Shown here piece after piece: positions 19,849 through 29,784 of a stretch of 64,000 nt of DNA. The DNA comes from an uncultured Bacteroidales bacterium. GTDB lineage: Bacteria; Bacteroidota; Bacteroidia; Bacteroidales; FEN-979. The notes below the pieces were generated by a model, which had not been told where the DNA came from, searched no databases, and worked only from the letters and a program-made list of their open reading frames with translations. The stretch spans positions 1 through 64,000 of the forward strand of contig CAIKNA010000208.1 of the NCBI GenBank assembly GCA_903828645.1, given 5' to 3'. The stretch's first letter is position 1. Each line of letters opens with the position of its first letter. The position numbers and the translations under genes are program-made.

Positions 19849-21717
19849 TTATTCCCGGTCGCTGAGTTCCATCCAGCGGTTGGTCATCTGCTCAATTTCC
19901 GGCAAAATCGCCGCCCAACGCTCGGAACGCTGGGTCAGCACATCGGGCTTAAGGGTCCCCGACTGAAGATCGGCTTCAATCGCCGACTTTTCCGCCTCCA
20001 GCCTGGCAATCTCTTTTTCAAGGGACTCGAGTTCACGTTTTTCCTTGAACGACAACTTATTGGAGACCGGAGGCGCAGGCTTTTGGGCTTCAATATTCCG
20101 CACGGTGATGCGTTTCTGCAGTTGCTCCTTTTTCTTCCGTTCGTCGCTCCATGCCTTGTACTGGGTATAGTTTCCGGGGAAATCCCTGATAACCCCGTCT
20201 CCTTCGAATACAAAAAGATGATCCACAATCTTGTCAAGAAAGTAGCGGTCGTGGGTTACCACAACCACGCATCCGTTGAACGAGGCGAGATACTCTTCAA
20301 GCACATTCAGGGTCAGGATGTCGAGATCGTTGGTAGGCTCATCCAGGATCAGGAAATTCGGGCTCCGCATCAGGACCGTTATCAGGTAAAGCCTCCGTTT
20401 CTCCCCGCCACTCAGTTTGTAAACAGACTGAAAATGTGAGGGGTATGGAAACATGAAATAGTTGAGGAAAGCAGCCGCCGTGATGGTGTCGCCATTGCCA
20501 AGTTTGACCACTTCGGCAATTTCCTTTACGACATCGATCACCTTGGTATCTTCATTGAAAACCAGCCCCTGTTGCTTGTAGTAACCGTATTGAATGGTCT
20601 CCCCTGTCTGGATATGGCCTTTTTGGGGCCTGATCCGGCCTGTGATAACATCAAGAAACGTGGATTTGCCCGAGCCGTTTTTCCCAACGATGCCAACCTT
20701 TTCGCGGCGTTTGAAGGTATAGGTGAATCCCTTCAGGATGGCAAGGTCACCCCAGTTGAAATAGACATCGTTGATTTCGAGAATTTTATTCCCCATGCGG
20801 GCACCTTCGATGTTGAGGTTCATCCGCTCTTCATAAACTTTACTTGAGGCTTTCTCCTGCAAGTCGTAGAAGCTGTCAATACGGGCTTTTGACTTTGTTG
20901 TGCGCGCTTTGGGCATGCGCCGCATCCACTCCTGCTCCGTCCGCATGAGGTTTTGCGCCCGTTCAACCTCTTTATTCTGAATATCAAGACGTTCAGCCTG
21001 CTTTTCCAGGAAATAGGAATAATTCCCCTTGTATTTGTACACCGCTGCGTTTTCCATTTCAAGCACCTCGTCGCATACCCGGTCGAGAAAATAGCGGTCA
21101 TGGGTGACCATCAGCAGCGTGATGCTGGTTTTCGAGAGGTACTCTTCCAGCCATTCGATCATTTCAACATCAAGGTGGTTGGTAGGCTCATCGAGGATCA
21201 GGAAGGTGGGTTCGGTGATCAGCGCTTTCGCCAGTGCGACACGTTTGCGCTGACCGCCCGAGAGTTCCCTGATGCGCTGGTCGAGATCGGGCAACTTGAG
21301 CTGGGTAAGTATTTGCTTTACCCGTGTTTCGTACTCCCAGCCCTGAATGGCATCCATCTGTTCAATGGCATGCTGTATCTCATTTTTATCCTCCCCTTTG
21401 ATGACATGTTCATAATTCAGGATGGTTTTCTGAATATCATTGGAATGAGAATAGACCTCTTCAAAAACAGTTTTCCCGGGATCAAGGTCTGGCTCCTGCC
21501 TGAGATATTCAAACGAATCGCGGTTAAACATGGTTACCGTTCCGTTGTCGCAAGGTTCAAGCCCGGCGATGATATTGAGCAGGCTGGTTTTCCCGGCGCC
21601 GTTTCGTGCGATAAGCGCGACTTTCTGAGACTGGCTCAGAACAAATGAAATATTTTCAAACAGGTTCTTTTCACCATAGGACCGGGCCAGGTTCTCAACT
21701 TGAAGGATTGTAGACAT
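19849..21717 (-). CDS. uup: ABC-F family ATPase (Uup-like)
   Basis: Two ABC domains (GRNGAGKTS, GKNGSGKST; LSGGQRKR, LSGGEKRR; DEPTNHLD, DEPTNDLD) with C-terminal coiled coil; start set at MSTILQVENLARSYG. Confidence 0.9.
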   Translation of the reverse strand: MSTILQVENLARSYGEKNLFENISFVLSQSQKVALIARNGAGKTSLLNIIAGLEPCDNGTVTMFNRDSFEYLRQEPDLDPGKTVFEEVYSHSNDIQKTILNYEHVIKGEDKNEIQHAIEQMDAIQGWEYETRVKQILTQLKLPDLDQRIRELSGGQRKRVALAKALITEPTFLILDEPTNHLDVEMIEWLEEYLSKTSITLLMVTHDRYFLDRVCDEVLEMENAAVYKYKGNYSYFLEKQAERLDIQNKEVERAQNLMRTEQEWMRRMPKARTTKSKARIDSFYDLQEKASSKVYEERMNLNIEGARMGNKILEINDVYFNWGDLAILKGFTYTFKRREKVGIVGKNGSGKSTFLDVITGRIRPQKGHIQTGETIQYGYYKQQGLVFNEDTKVIDVVKEIAEVVKLGNGDTITAAAFLNYFMFPYPSHFQSVYKLSGGEKRRLYLITVLMRSPNFLILDEPTNDLDILTLNVLEEYLASFNGCVVVVTHDRYFLDKIVDHLFVFEGDGVIRDFPGNYTQYKAWSDERKKKEQLQKRITVRNIEAQKPAPPVSNKLSFKEKRELESLEKEIARLEAEKSAIEADLQSGTLKPDVLTQRSERWAAILPEIEQMTNRWMELSDRE

Positions 21718-21819
21718 GCATGATGTAAATGATTGGCAAAGGTAGTCAATATCACCATAAAAAATTTGACCGTACTGGTTCCGGGAAAACAGAAAATTAC
21801 TTAAATTTACAAAAAAAAA

Positions 21820-22383
21820 ATGCCGGTCCACAGCTATTTTGTATTGACAGCATTTACTGTTCTTCTAATGGTTTTCGCCCTGCAGTTCATCAGGATAAGA
21901 ACTTCCGCTGCAGGATTGTTTGGAACTCCTACCATAGAAAAACTGCAATTTTATTCGGCCAAAATAGCCCTTTTTACCACCTGGTTTTTATTCATGCTGA
22001 AGGCTATCTACCCCGGGAGCGGATATCTCAACGTCCCCATCGGTCTTTCGTGGACAGCAGTCGTACTGCTTTATATCGGCACGTTCATTGTTTCAGTCTC
22101 CCTTTTTAATCTTGGGAAATCGTTATTTGTCGGTCTGCCCGTGCAGGAAACCATGTTGCAGACTCATGGCCTTTACCGGATGAGCCGCAATCCTTTGTAT
22201 GTTGGAGTTCATATTATTGCGATCGCATCCTGCCTCTATTTCCCCGATCTGATCAATGTTTCATTTACGATTTTCGGCATTTACGTTCACCATAAAATCA
22301 TCAAACAGGAAGAGTGCTTTCTGGCGGATCAATTTGGAAAAGATTGGGTGGTATACAGTGCAAGAGTCAGCAGGTATGTATAA
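21820..22383 (+). CDS. Isoprenylcysteine carboxyl methyltransferase/PEMT-like membrane methyltransferase
   Basis: 'GLYRMSRNPLYVGVHIIAIA' and 'IIKQEECFLADQFGKDWVVYSARVSRYV'. Confidence 0.85.
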   Translation: MPVHSYFVLTAFTVLLMVFALQFIRIRTSAAGLFGTPTIEKLQFYSAKIALFTTWFLFMLKAIYPGSGYLNVPIGLSWTAVVLLYIGTFIVSVSLFNLGKSLFVGLPVQETMLQTHGLYRMSRNPLYVGVHIIAIASCLYFPDLINVSFTIFGIYVHHKIIKQEECFLADQFGKDWVVYSARVSRYV

Positions 22384-22723
22384 AAAATTCGGATATGCCC
22401 TTAACGGGTTGAAAATTGTGTTAACCACCCAGCAAAATTTCAGGATCCACATGGTTGCGGCGTGCATCGTTGTTACTGCGGGTTTTGTTTCAGGGCTTTC
22501 TGCCACTGAATGGTGCATCATCACTACGACCATTTTCCTGGTTCTGGCCATGGAAGCAGTGAATACTGCCATTGAAAAACTGGTCGATTTCGTCTCCCCG
22601 GCTTTTCATGCCCAGGCCGGTGCGGTGAAAGACATTTCCGCCGGGGCGGTTCTCTTAACGGCTGTAGGAGCTGTGATAACAGGAATCGTCATATTTTTAC
22701 CAAGAATATGGCCGGGGGGATGA
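22376..22723 (+). CDS. dgkA: Diacylglycerol kinase family protein (DgkA-like)
   Basis: 'YALNGLKIVLTTQQNFRIHM', 'VLAMEAVNTAIEKLVDFVSPAFHAQAGAVKDISAGAVLL'; start set at MYKKFGYAL. Confidence 0.9.
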   Translation: MYKKFGYALNGLKIVLTTQQNFRIHMVAACIVVTAGFVSGLSATEWCIITTTIFLVLAMEAVNTAIEKLVDFVSPAFHAQAGAVKDISAGAVLLTAVGAVITGIVIFLPRIWPGG

Positions 22724-22769
22724 GACCGGTCAACAGATCGAACAATAATAAAACCTTAATAATCAAATC

Positions 22770-24860
22770 ATGAGAAAACTATCTTTACTCCTTTTGCTTG
22801 CCCTGCTTTCAGGGCTTTATTCATGCAAACCACAAGAGAAAAAAACGGCAGAGGCTCCGCTGATTGAAAAACAAGCTGTTGAGCTGAAAAGTGACCTGAT
22901 GACCCCCGAGGTTTTGTGGAGTCTGGGCAGGTTAAGTGAACCCGAACTTTCCCCGGACAAACACACACTCTTATACGGAGTCACCTATTACGACATTGCA
23001 CAGAATAAAGGAAACCGTGAATTGTATACGATTGGAACCGACGGGCAGAATCTCAAGCGGGTTACCACTACGAAATTCAGCGAATACCAGGCGATGTGGA
23101 CCCCCGACGGTAAAAAAATCGTTTTCATGTCGTCGGAGACGGGTTCCATGCAGGTTTGGGAGATGGCCCCTGACGGGAACAACCGCAAACAGGTGACCAA
23201 CATTGAAAATGGGATCAACGGGTTCAAATATTCCCCGGATATGAAGAACCTCCTGTATACTGCCGATGTCGTTCCGGAAAAACAATTCCAGGATCTCTAT
23301 GCAAATCTTCCCAAGGCCAGCGGCAGGATTTACAATGACCTGATGTACCGCCACTGGGATACCTGGGTGCAGGCTTACAGCCATATTTTTGTTGCCGGTT
23401 TAACCAGCGATAAGATCACAAAAGGGACCGACATCATGCTGAACGAACCCTTCGAAACCCCGCTGATGCCGTTTGGCGGGATGGAGCAGATCAACTGGAG
23501 TCCCGACAGCAAAGTGATTGCCTATACCTGCCGCAAAAAAAAGGGCGTTGAATATGCAAAATCCACTAATTCCGACATCTATCTTTATGAACTGGCAGGT
23601 GGAAAAACCACCAATATCAGCGAGGGCATGATGGGCTATGATGTTGCGCCCGGATTTTCGCCGGATGGGAAAAAGATCGCCTGGCAAAGTATGGAACGGG
23701 ATGGCTATGAGTCGGATAAAAACCGGCTGATTGTTTACGATGTTGATTCGAAAACAAAGGTTGATTTTACCAAAGATTTTGATCAGAATGCAGAAAGCCT
23801 TGCCTGGACCGACGACAGCAAGTCAATCTATTTCATCAGCGACTACCATGCTACAGATGAAATTTACCGGCTTGACCTTGCCGATGGCAGGATTTCCAAA
23901 ATCACTGCAGGAATTCACGACTATACCGGTGTAATCCCTGCAGGCGACAAGTTGATTGCATCACGGATGTCGATGTCGATGCCGGTAGAACTTTATTCGG
24001 TAAACCCGGCTACAGGCAAAGACACACCCCTCACGACGACCAACAAGGATGTACTCGATAAACTTGCCCTGGCACGCATCGAACAACGGTGGATAAAAAC
24101 GACCGACAACCAGGAGATGCACACATGGATTATTTATCCACCCCATTTTGATTCTACAAAGAAATACCCGACCCTGCTATATTGTGAAGGGGGGCCTCAG
24201 AGTACTGTGAGCCAGTTCTGGTCGTTTCGGTGGAATTTCCAGATGATGGCGGCCAACGGCTACATCATCGTAGCGCCAAACCGCAGGGGGCTGCCCGGTT
24301 TCGGGCATGCCTGGAACGAACAAATCAGTGGCGATTATGGCGGCCAGAATATGAAAGACTATTTAAGCGCCATCGACGCCCTGACCAAAGAACCTTATGT
24401 AAACAAGGATAAGCTTGGCTGCATTGGCGCCAGCTACGGAGGATTTTCGGTCTACTGGCTGGCCGGCAATCACAATAAACGTTTCAAGGCTTTTATTGCC
24501 CACGATGGCATGTTCAATCTTGAAGCACAGTACCTTGAAACTGAAGAGATGTGGTTTGTAAACTGGGATCTCGGGGGGCCATACTGGGACAAAAACAATA
24601 AAATTGCGCAACGGTCATTTGCAAATTCTCCTCACCGGTTTGTCCAGAACTGGGATACCCCTATCCTCTGCATCCACGGCGAACTTGACTACCGGATCGT
24701 GGCCACACAGGGCATGCAGGCATTCAATGCCGCTATCCTGCGCGGAATTCCTGCCGAATTTCTCTATTTCCCGGATGAAAACCATTGGGTGTTGAAACCA
24801 CAAAATGGCATATTATGGCAACGGACATTCTATAACTGGCTTGATAAATGGCTGAAATAA
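22770..24860 (+). CDS. S9 family (prolyl oligopeptidase-type) peptidase lipoprotein
   Basis: Lipobox 'LYSCKPQ'; WD40-like beta-propeller repeats (SPDGKKIAWQS); catalytic 'GCIGASYGGFSVYW', 'HGELDYRIVATQGMQ'. Confidence 0.92.
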   Translation: MRKLSLLLLLALLSGLYSCKPQEKKTAEAPLIEKQAVELKSDLMTPEVLWSLGRLSEPELSPDKHTLLYGVTYYDIAQNKGNRELYTIGTDGQNLKRVTTTKFSEYQAMWTPDGKKIVFMSSETGSMQVWEMAPDGNNRKQVTNIENGINGFKYSPDMKNLLYTADVVPEKQFQDLYANLPKASGRIYNDLMYRHWDTWVQAYSHIFVAGLTSDKITKGTDIMLNEPFETPLMPFGGMEQINWSPDSKVIAYTCRKKKGVEYAKSTNSDIYLYELAGGKTTNISEGMMGYDVAPGFSPDGKKIAWQSMERDGYESDKNRLIVYDVDSKTKVDFTKDFDQNAESLAWTDDSKSIYFISDYHATDEIYRLDLADGRISKITAGIHDYTGVIPAGDKLIASRMSMSMPVELYSVNPATGKDTPLTTTNKDVLDKLALARIEQRWIKTTDNQEMHTWIIYPPHFDSTKKYPTLLYCEGGPQSTVSQFWSFRWNFQMMAANGYIIVAPNRRGLPGFGHAWNEQISGDYGGQNMKDYLSAIDALTKEPYVNKDKLGCIGASYGGFSVYWLAGNHNKRFKAFIAHDGMFNLEAQYLETEEMWFVNWDLGGPYWDKNNKIAQRSFANSPHRFVQNWDTPILCIHGELDYRIVATQGMQAFNAAILRGIPAEFLYFPDENHWVLKPQNGILWQRTFYNWLDKWLK

Positions 24861-24867
24861 CGGCAGC

Positions 24868-25641
24868 ATGAAGGAGCTGATCAAAGAGGCCGCCCTTATC
24901 CTGAAACGTTCACGATTCACAACAGCCTTTACGGGAGCGGGAATCTCGGTTGAAAGCGGGATTCCCTCCTTCCGGGGCAGCGGGGGATTGTGGGAAAAGT
25001 ACGACCCGGGTGTGCTTGACCTGCAGCATTTCATGCATGACCCTGCCGGTTCATGGGTGGTCATCAAGGAGATTTTTTATGACTTTTTTGGCATGGCAAA
25101 GCCCAACAAGGCTCACCTGGTCCTTGCCCGGATGGAGAAGGAAGGGCTGCTGGGGAGAATCGTCACCCAGAATATTGACAACCTTCACCAGGAAGCGGGA
25201 TCGTTACTTCTCTCAGAGTTCCATGGGAATTCAAAAAAACTGAAATGTCTTCAATGTCATCGCGAGTATCACCCCGGGCAGATCAGCCTCGACCATTTCC
25301 CGCCGACCTGCGTGGAATGCGGCGGAATCCTGAAACCCGGTTTTGTTTTCTTCGGGGAGGGAATTCCGCAGGTACCGCTTGCGGAGGCGTATGAAGCAGC
25401 ATCCATCTCGGATGTATTTCTGATTATCGGTACAACAGGTGAGGTAATGCCAGCCAACCAGATACCATTTATGGCAAAAGAGTACGGGGCTGTCATCATA
25501 GAAGTGAACCCCGAACCATCAAATTACACGGATAAAATCACGGATATTTTCCTGCAGGGCAAAGCAACCGTTGTGATGGAACAACTGGAGAGGCAACTAT
25601 TTCCCGCGGCCCTGGATGATGATCAGGATGGTATAAATTAA
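24868..25641 (+). CDS. NAD-dependent Sir2 family deacylase
   Basis: 'TGAGISVESGIPSFRG', 'TQNIDNLHQEAGS', Cys-pair zinc site 'CLQCHREY...CVECGGILKPGFVFFGE'. Confidence 0.93.
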   Translation: MKELIKEAALILKRSRFTTAFTGAGISVESGIPSFRGSGGLWEKYDPGVLDLQHFMHDPAGSWVVIKEIFYDFFGMAKPNKAHLVLARMEKEGLLGRIVTQNIDNLHQEAGSLLLSEFHGNSKKLKCLQCHREYHPGQISLDHFPPTCVECGGILKPGFVFFGEGIPQVPLAEAYEAASISDVFLIIGTTGEVMPANQIPFMAKEYGAVIIEVNPEPSNYTDKITDIFLQGKATVVMEQLERQLFPAALDDDQDGIN

Positions 25642-27012
25642 TATCTTGAAATCCATTGCCAGCGACATGTTCTCGATGTATAGGATGTCAAATTTCAGGC
25701 GTTCGACCATCTGGTCCAGGTTTTCCGCATAGCCGTATTTAACCTGGCCCCATGAAGTAATTCCGGGTTTGACTTTATGCAGCAACCTGTAATGGGGCGC
25801 CCGCTGGGTAATGAGATCGATGTAAAACTGGCGCTCAGGCCGTGGCCCTACCAGGCTCATATCGCCTTTAAGCACTGTGTAAAACTGGGGTATCTCGTCC
25901 ACCCTGAATTGCCTGAGAAATTTGCCGAACCGGGTGATCCGGGGATCATTTCTGGACGACAACTGAGGGCCACTCTCTTCGGCATCCTTGTACATCGTCC
26001 TGAATTTATGCATTTTAAATGGTTTGCCTTTGATCCCGACACGTTCCTGCGAGAAGAAAACCGGGCCAGATGAGGTCACTTTGATGATAATTGCGGTAAT
26101 GATCATCATTGGGGTGAGCACGATCAGGCAGATGATTGAAATGACGAGGTCGAGGATGCGTTTGAGCGACATCTGCCAGTCGGGCATGAGGTCGGGGTAA
26201 ATCTGAATGAGTGGGGCGTGGAAAATGGAAGTTGTTTTAACCGAGCCCATGAGAATGTCCTGCATTGCCGGAATGATTTTAATCACCACATCTGTGTCTT
26301 CGAGCTGTGTGATGATATTTTCGATGGTGTGGTTTTCTGAGTGTTCAATTGCAATGATCACCTCCTCGATATTCAGCTCCTTCACAAACCTGTTCAGGTC
26401 CTGAAGTCCGCCGAGATGGGGGATCGACTCTGCTAATTTATATTTGCTGTATCCTTCAACATTGATGAAGCCTACAAATTTGTTTCCTGACGACTTTTCC
26501 TGGTTTTCAATCTCTTCGTAAATCGAAACAGCATTCCCGTTGCTCCCGATGATAATGGTGTTGAACCCGATGAGTTTGGAGTGGATTTTATAGGCTGTGC
26601 GTGAAGTAAGGAGAAACCGGAAAGATGCTGTAAAAAAAAGATGAAACATCAGGAGGATAAAAAAGAACTCAATGTAGGTGTGCTGATTGATGATGACATC
26701 ATCAAGGATCAGTGTGAAAAACAGGATCGTAACCCCGATAAAGGTTATGAGGATTGTCTGGGCAAATTCACGGAGCCTGGCTTTTCTGAAAATTTTACGG
26801 TAGGTTCCGATCAGCGTATAAAGCATCAACCAGAAAAACGGGATGATGGTAACGCCGTAATAAAGTTTCCTGTCGAGAAGGATGTCATCGAGATGTCTGA
26901 AAATCTGGTGATCTACCGCGTATTTCCGGTAAACAAAGAACAACGTCCAGGCGATAAAAGCCGCCAGAAAATCTGCGGCAATATATTTAATAACCTGTAA
27001 CCGTTTATTCAT
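25597..27012 (-). CDS. Undecaprenyl-phosphate sugar phosphotransferase (WcaJ/polyprenyl glycosylphosphotransferase family)
   Basis: N-terminal TM helices, CoA-binding-like domain, C-terminal 'SSGPVFFSQERVGIKGKPFKMHKFRTM...LRQFRVDEIPQFYTVLKGDMSLVGPRPERQFY...KPGITSWGQVKYGY'. Confidence 0.93.
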   Translation of the reverse strand: MNKRLQVIKYIAADFLAAFIAWTLFFVYRKYAVDHQIFRHLDDILLDRKLYYGVTIIPFFWLMLYTLIGTYRKIFRKARLREFAQTILITFIGVTILFFTLILDDVIINQHTYIEFFFILLMFHLFFTASFRFLLTSRTAYKIHSKLIGFNTIIIGSNGNAVSIYEEIENQEKSSGNKFVGFINVEGYSKYKLAESIPHLGGLQDLNRFVKELNIEEVIIAIEHSENHTIENIITQLEDTDVVIKIIPAMQDILMGSVKTTSIFHAPLIQIYPDLMPDWQMSLKRILDLVISIICLIVLTPMMIITAIIIKVTSSGPVFFSQERVGIKGKPFKMHKFRTMYKDAEESGPQLSSRNDPRITRFGKFLRQFRVDEIPQFYTVLKGDMSLVGPRPERQFYIDLITQRAPHYRLLHKVKPGITSWGQVKYGYAENLDQMVERLKFDILYIENMSLAMDFKILIYTILIIIQGRGK

Positions 27013-27047
27013 AATTCAGCTATTCTGATTCTTAATTTGACCGCATG

Positions 27048-27932
27048 CTAATTCGATTTGCGGGTTACTGTTTTGAAATTATCAAAAAGGATAAGGGATT
27101 TTGCCAATCCAGTCTCTTTCAGGGCACTCATATACACGCGATAGGTGGTCATCCCCGTATATGCATACAGGGTGGTGGAGAGATCGATGTAAATTTTCTT
27201 CCACAACCCATTGGTCGGCCGAAGGTAGAGTACCGGGGTTTGGTAAAGTGTAGTGCTCCCATAAGTAAAAACGCCGATTGCAAGGGTGTTGGTGGTGTTA
27301 AAATTCATCTCCAGAAACACGGGAGCAGAGGGAATAACATATTCCTGGTGTGTCTCACATTCAAAAAAATCGTGTGCTGAATCCAGGACAACCATGCCTG
27401 AGTGACCGCCTTCAAAAGTAAGCGGTGAACCAGGTGAACTTCGTTGTATGAAGGCGCTGCTTCCACTGGTCGTATCAAGGGTAAGAGATACATTCTCGAA
27501 ATCCTCTTTCCATACGAACAGGGCGGTAGACTGGTAGGTTGTTTTTAAAACGCCGGCTTTGGTCGTGCTGTCAGGTGTAAGGGTGATCTGCCTGGTGACC
27601 GGCTTGTAAAATTCATACGTCTGGCGGGTAGCTGCAATTCCATCCTTCTTGATGCCCGGCCATACCTTCAATGTATGCTTCCCTGATTTTAATACCGGGA
27701 ACCTGGCCGGAAGTTCAAAAGCTCCCAGGAATTCATCATCCACGTATACCCATGCATCGGTAATGTGTTGTGATGCTGTGCCCTCGGAGACATAATCGGT
27801 GGTGATGTAAATGGAATCGACAGTAAGGTAAGCAGGGATGCTCTGATCGCCGGAAAATTTTTCACAGGAAGATGCGACAATGAACAGGATGCTTAAAAGA
27901 CAGAAATAGCGAAAAAATTTCCTGTAAATCAT
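27048..27932 (-). CDS. Hypothetical lipoprotein
   Basis: Start at MIYRKFFRYFCLLSILFIVASSCEK (lipobox); no family recognised. Confidence 0.7.
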   Translation of the reverse strand: MIYRKFFRYFCLLSILFIVASSCEKFSGDQSIPAYLTVDSIYITTDYVSEGTASQHITDAWVYVDDEFLGAFELPARFPVLKSGKHTLKVWPGIKKDGIAATRQTYEFYKPVTRQITLTPDSTTKAGVLKTTYQSTALFVWKEDFENVSLTLDTTSGSSAFIQRSSPGSPLTFEGGHSGMVVLDSAHDFFECETHQEYVIPSAPVFLEMNFNTTNTLAIGVFTYGSTTLYQTPVLYLRPTNGLWKKIYIDLSTTLYAYTGMTTYRVYMSALKETGLAKSLILFDNFKTVTRKSN

Positions 27933-28038
27933 ATTGTCATAAAAGTTGAAATCACGGCTTCCTCTTATAGATAACGGCCGGTTATTGCTGATATTGTTCA
28001 CAAAAACATAAAAGTAATGAACAGGAACCAACAAGGAA

Positions 28039-29025
28039 TCAGACCATGTTCGCTGCGTTCAGATTTATCTTTTCAATGATTTTGTAAGCAACTTCCAGCG
28101 CACTGTAACCGTCGTTTATTGTGACCATGGGAATGGTATTGTTGGTGATTGCCGCATTGAAACTTTCCAGTTCAGCTTTGATGGCATTCAGTGGTTTGAT
28201 TTCAGGCTTTTCGAAATTAATCTGTTTTGAACCGCGACCGGGTCCCAGTTCAAGGATAAATCCCAAAGGGGGGGAGTCGGTACTCACATCATTGATCTTT
28301 ACAACCTCAAGTTCCTTTTTCAGAAAATCAACTGAAATATAAGCATCTCTCTGGAAGAACCTGGATTTCCGCATGTTTTTCAAGGAGATTCGGCTTGCGG
28401 TCAGGTTTGCCACACACCCGTTGTCGAATTCGATCCTGGCATTGGCGATATCAGGCGTATCACTTACAACCGCCACCCCGCTGGCACTGATTTTTTTAAT
28501 ATTGCTTTTAACAACACTAAGTACGATATCGATGTCGTGGATCATCAGGTCAAGAATGACAGGGACATCTGTTCCCCGCGGATTGAACTGGGCAAGACGG
28601 TGACTTTCGATGAACATGGGCCGGTCGAATGCAGCTTCGGCAGCAAGAAAAGCGGGGTTGAAACGTTCGACATGGCCAACCTGCACTTTAACATTTGCTT
28701 CCCGCGCAATCTTGATCAATTCGCGGGCCTCTTCCAGGGTTGTAACGATCGGTTTTTCAATAAAGACGTGCCGGCATTTTTTCAAAGCCCTTGAGGCACA
28801 TTCAAAATGTGAAATCGTAGGTGTGACAATGTCAACAACATCAACAGCATCTATCAGGTCATCCAGGGATGTCCATTTTTTTACACCAAATTCCTGTTCG
28901 ATTTTTTCAGCATTGGCTTCATCCGGATCATAAAATCCGACAAGGTCAAATTCAGGTATTTCCTTGATGCATTTCAGGTGAATTTTACCAAGATGCCCGG
29001 CTCCCAGCACTCCGATTTTCAGCAT
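28039..29025 (-). CDS. Gfo/Idh/MocA family oxidoreductase
   Basis: 'IGVLGAGHLGKIHLKCIKEIPEFDLVGFYDPD', 'HVFIEKPIVTTLEEARELI', 'VGHVERFNPA'. Confidence 0.9.
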   Translation of the reverse strand: MLKIGVLGAGHLGKIHLKCIKEIPEFDLVGFYDPDEANAEKIEQEFGVKKWTSLDDLIDAVDVVDIVTPTISHFECASRALKKCRHVFIEKPIVTTLEEARELIKIAREANVKVQVGHVERFNPAFLAAEAAFDRPMFIESHRLAQFNPRGTDVPVILDLMIHDIDIVLSVVKSNIKKISASGVAVVSDTPDIANARIEFDNGCVANLTASRISLKNMRKSRFFQRDAYISVDFLKKELEVVKINDVSTDSPPLGFILELGPGRGSKQINFEKPEIKPLNAIKAELESFNAAITNNTIPMVTINDGYSALEVAYKIIEKINLNAANMV

Positions 29026-29104
29026 TTTATTTTTTTTTACAAAGGTAGGTTTTTACCCTGACTGAATTTAGTATTTTCGTGAAAAATTTAACACCCCAAA
29101 AGAG

Positions 29105-29773
29105 ATGGCAATCGCTAAACCGGCTGACTCATACCGGCATCAGGGACTGAGGAAGTTGCTGGTTCAAAATATCAGGGCAAAGGGAATTTCGGATGTGCAG
29201 GTTCTTGCAGCCCTGGAAACGGTACCGCGTCATTTCTTTTTCGATTCCTCCTTCCTGGAATATGCTTACGAAGACAAGCCATTCCCGATCGGGGCCGGCC
29301 AGACCATTTCGCAACCCTACACCGTCGCATTTCAAACAGAATTGCTGCAGATCAGGAGAAACGACAAAGTACTTGAAATCGGAACCGGATCAGGTTACCA
29401 GGCGTGCATCCTCGCCGAACTCGGGGCAAAGGTCTTCTCGGTTGAACGTCAGAAAACCTTGTTTGACCGGACCAGCAAATTCCTGCCCGTGGTTGGCTAC
29501 CCATCCATTAAAACCTTCTTCGGCGACGGGTATAAGGGACTTCCCGCTTATGCCCCTTTTGATAAAATGATTGTAACCGCTGCCGCACCTTATGTTCCGG
29601 ATGCGCTGCTGGATCAACTCAAACCCGGCGGTATCCTGGTAATTCCCGTAGGCGCCAACGAGGTGCAAATCATGACCACTTTTACAAAAAATCCGGACAA
29701 CACCTTCGCAAAAAAAGAGTACGGAGCTTTCCGCTTTGTGCCCATGCTTGAAGACAAAGCAAAAGAATTATGA
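29105..29773 (+). CDS. pcm: Protein-L-isoaspartate O-methyltransferase
   Basis: 'VPRHFFFD', 'AYEDKPFPIGAGQTISQPYTVAFQTELLQ', 'VLEIGTGSGYQACILAELGAKVFSVER'. Confidence 0.95.
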   Translation: MAIAKPADSYRHQGLRKLLVQNIRAKGISDVQVLAALETVPRHFFFDSSFLEYAYEDKPFPIGAGQTISQPYTVAFQTELLQIRRNDKVLEIGTGSGYQACILAELGAKVFSVERQKTLFDRTSKFLPVVGYPSIKTFFGDGYKGLPAYAPFDKMIVTAAAPYVPDALLDQLKPGGILVIPVGANEVQIMTTFTKNPDNTFAKKEYGAFRFVPMLEDKAKEL

Positions 29774-29784
29774 ATTTCCCGGCT

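Noticed and set aside
20953-21648. 231-aa plus-strand ORF
   Set aside because: Antisense to the ABC-F ATPase and lacking recognisable motifs.
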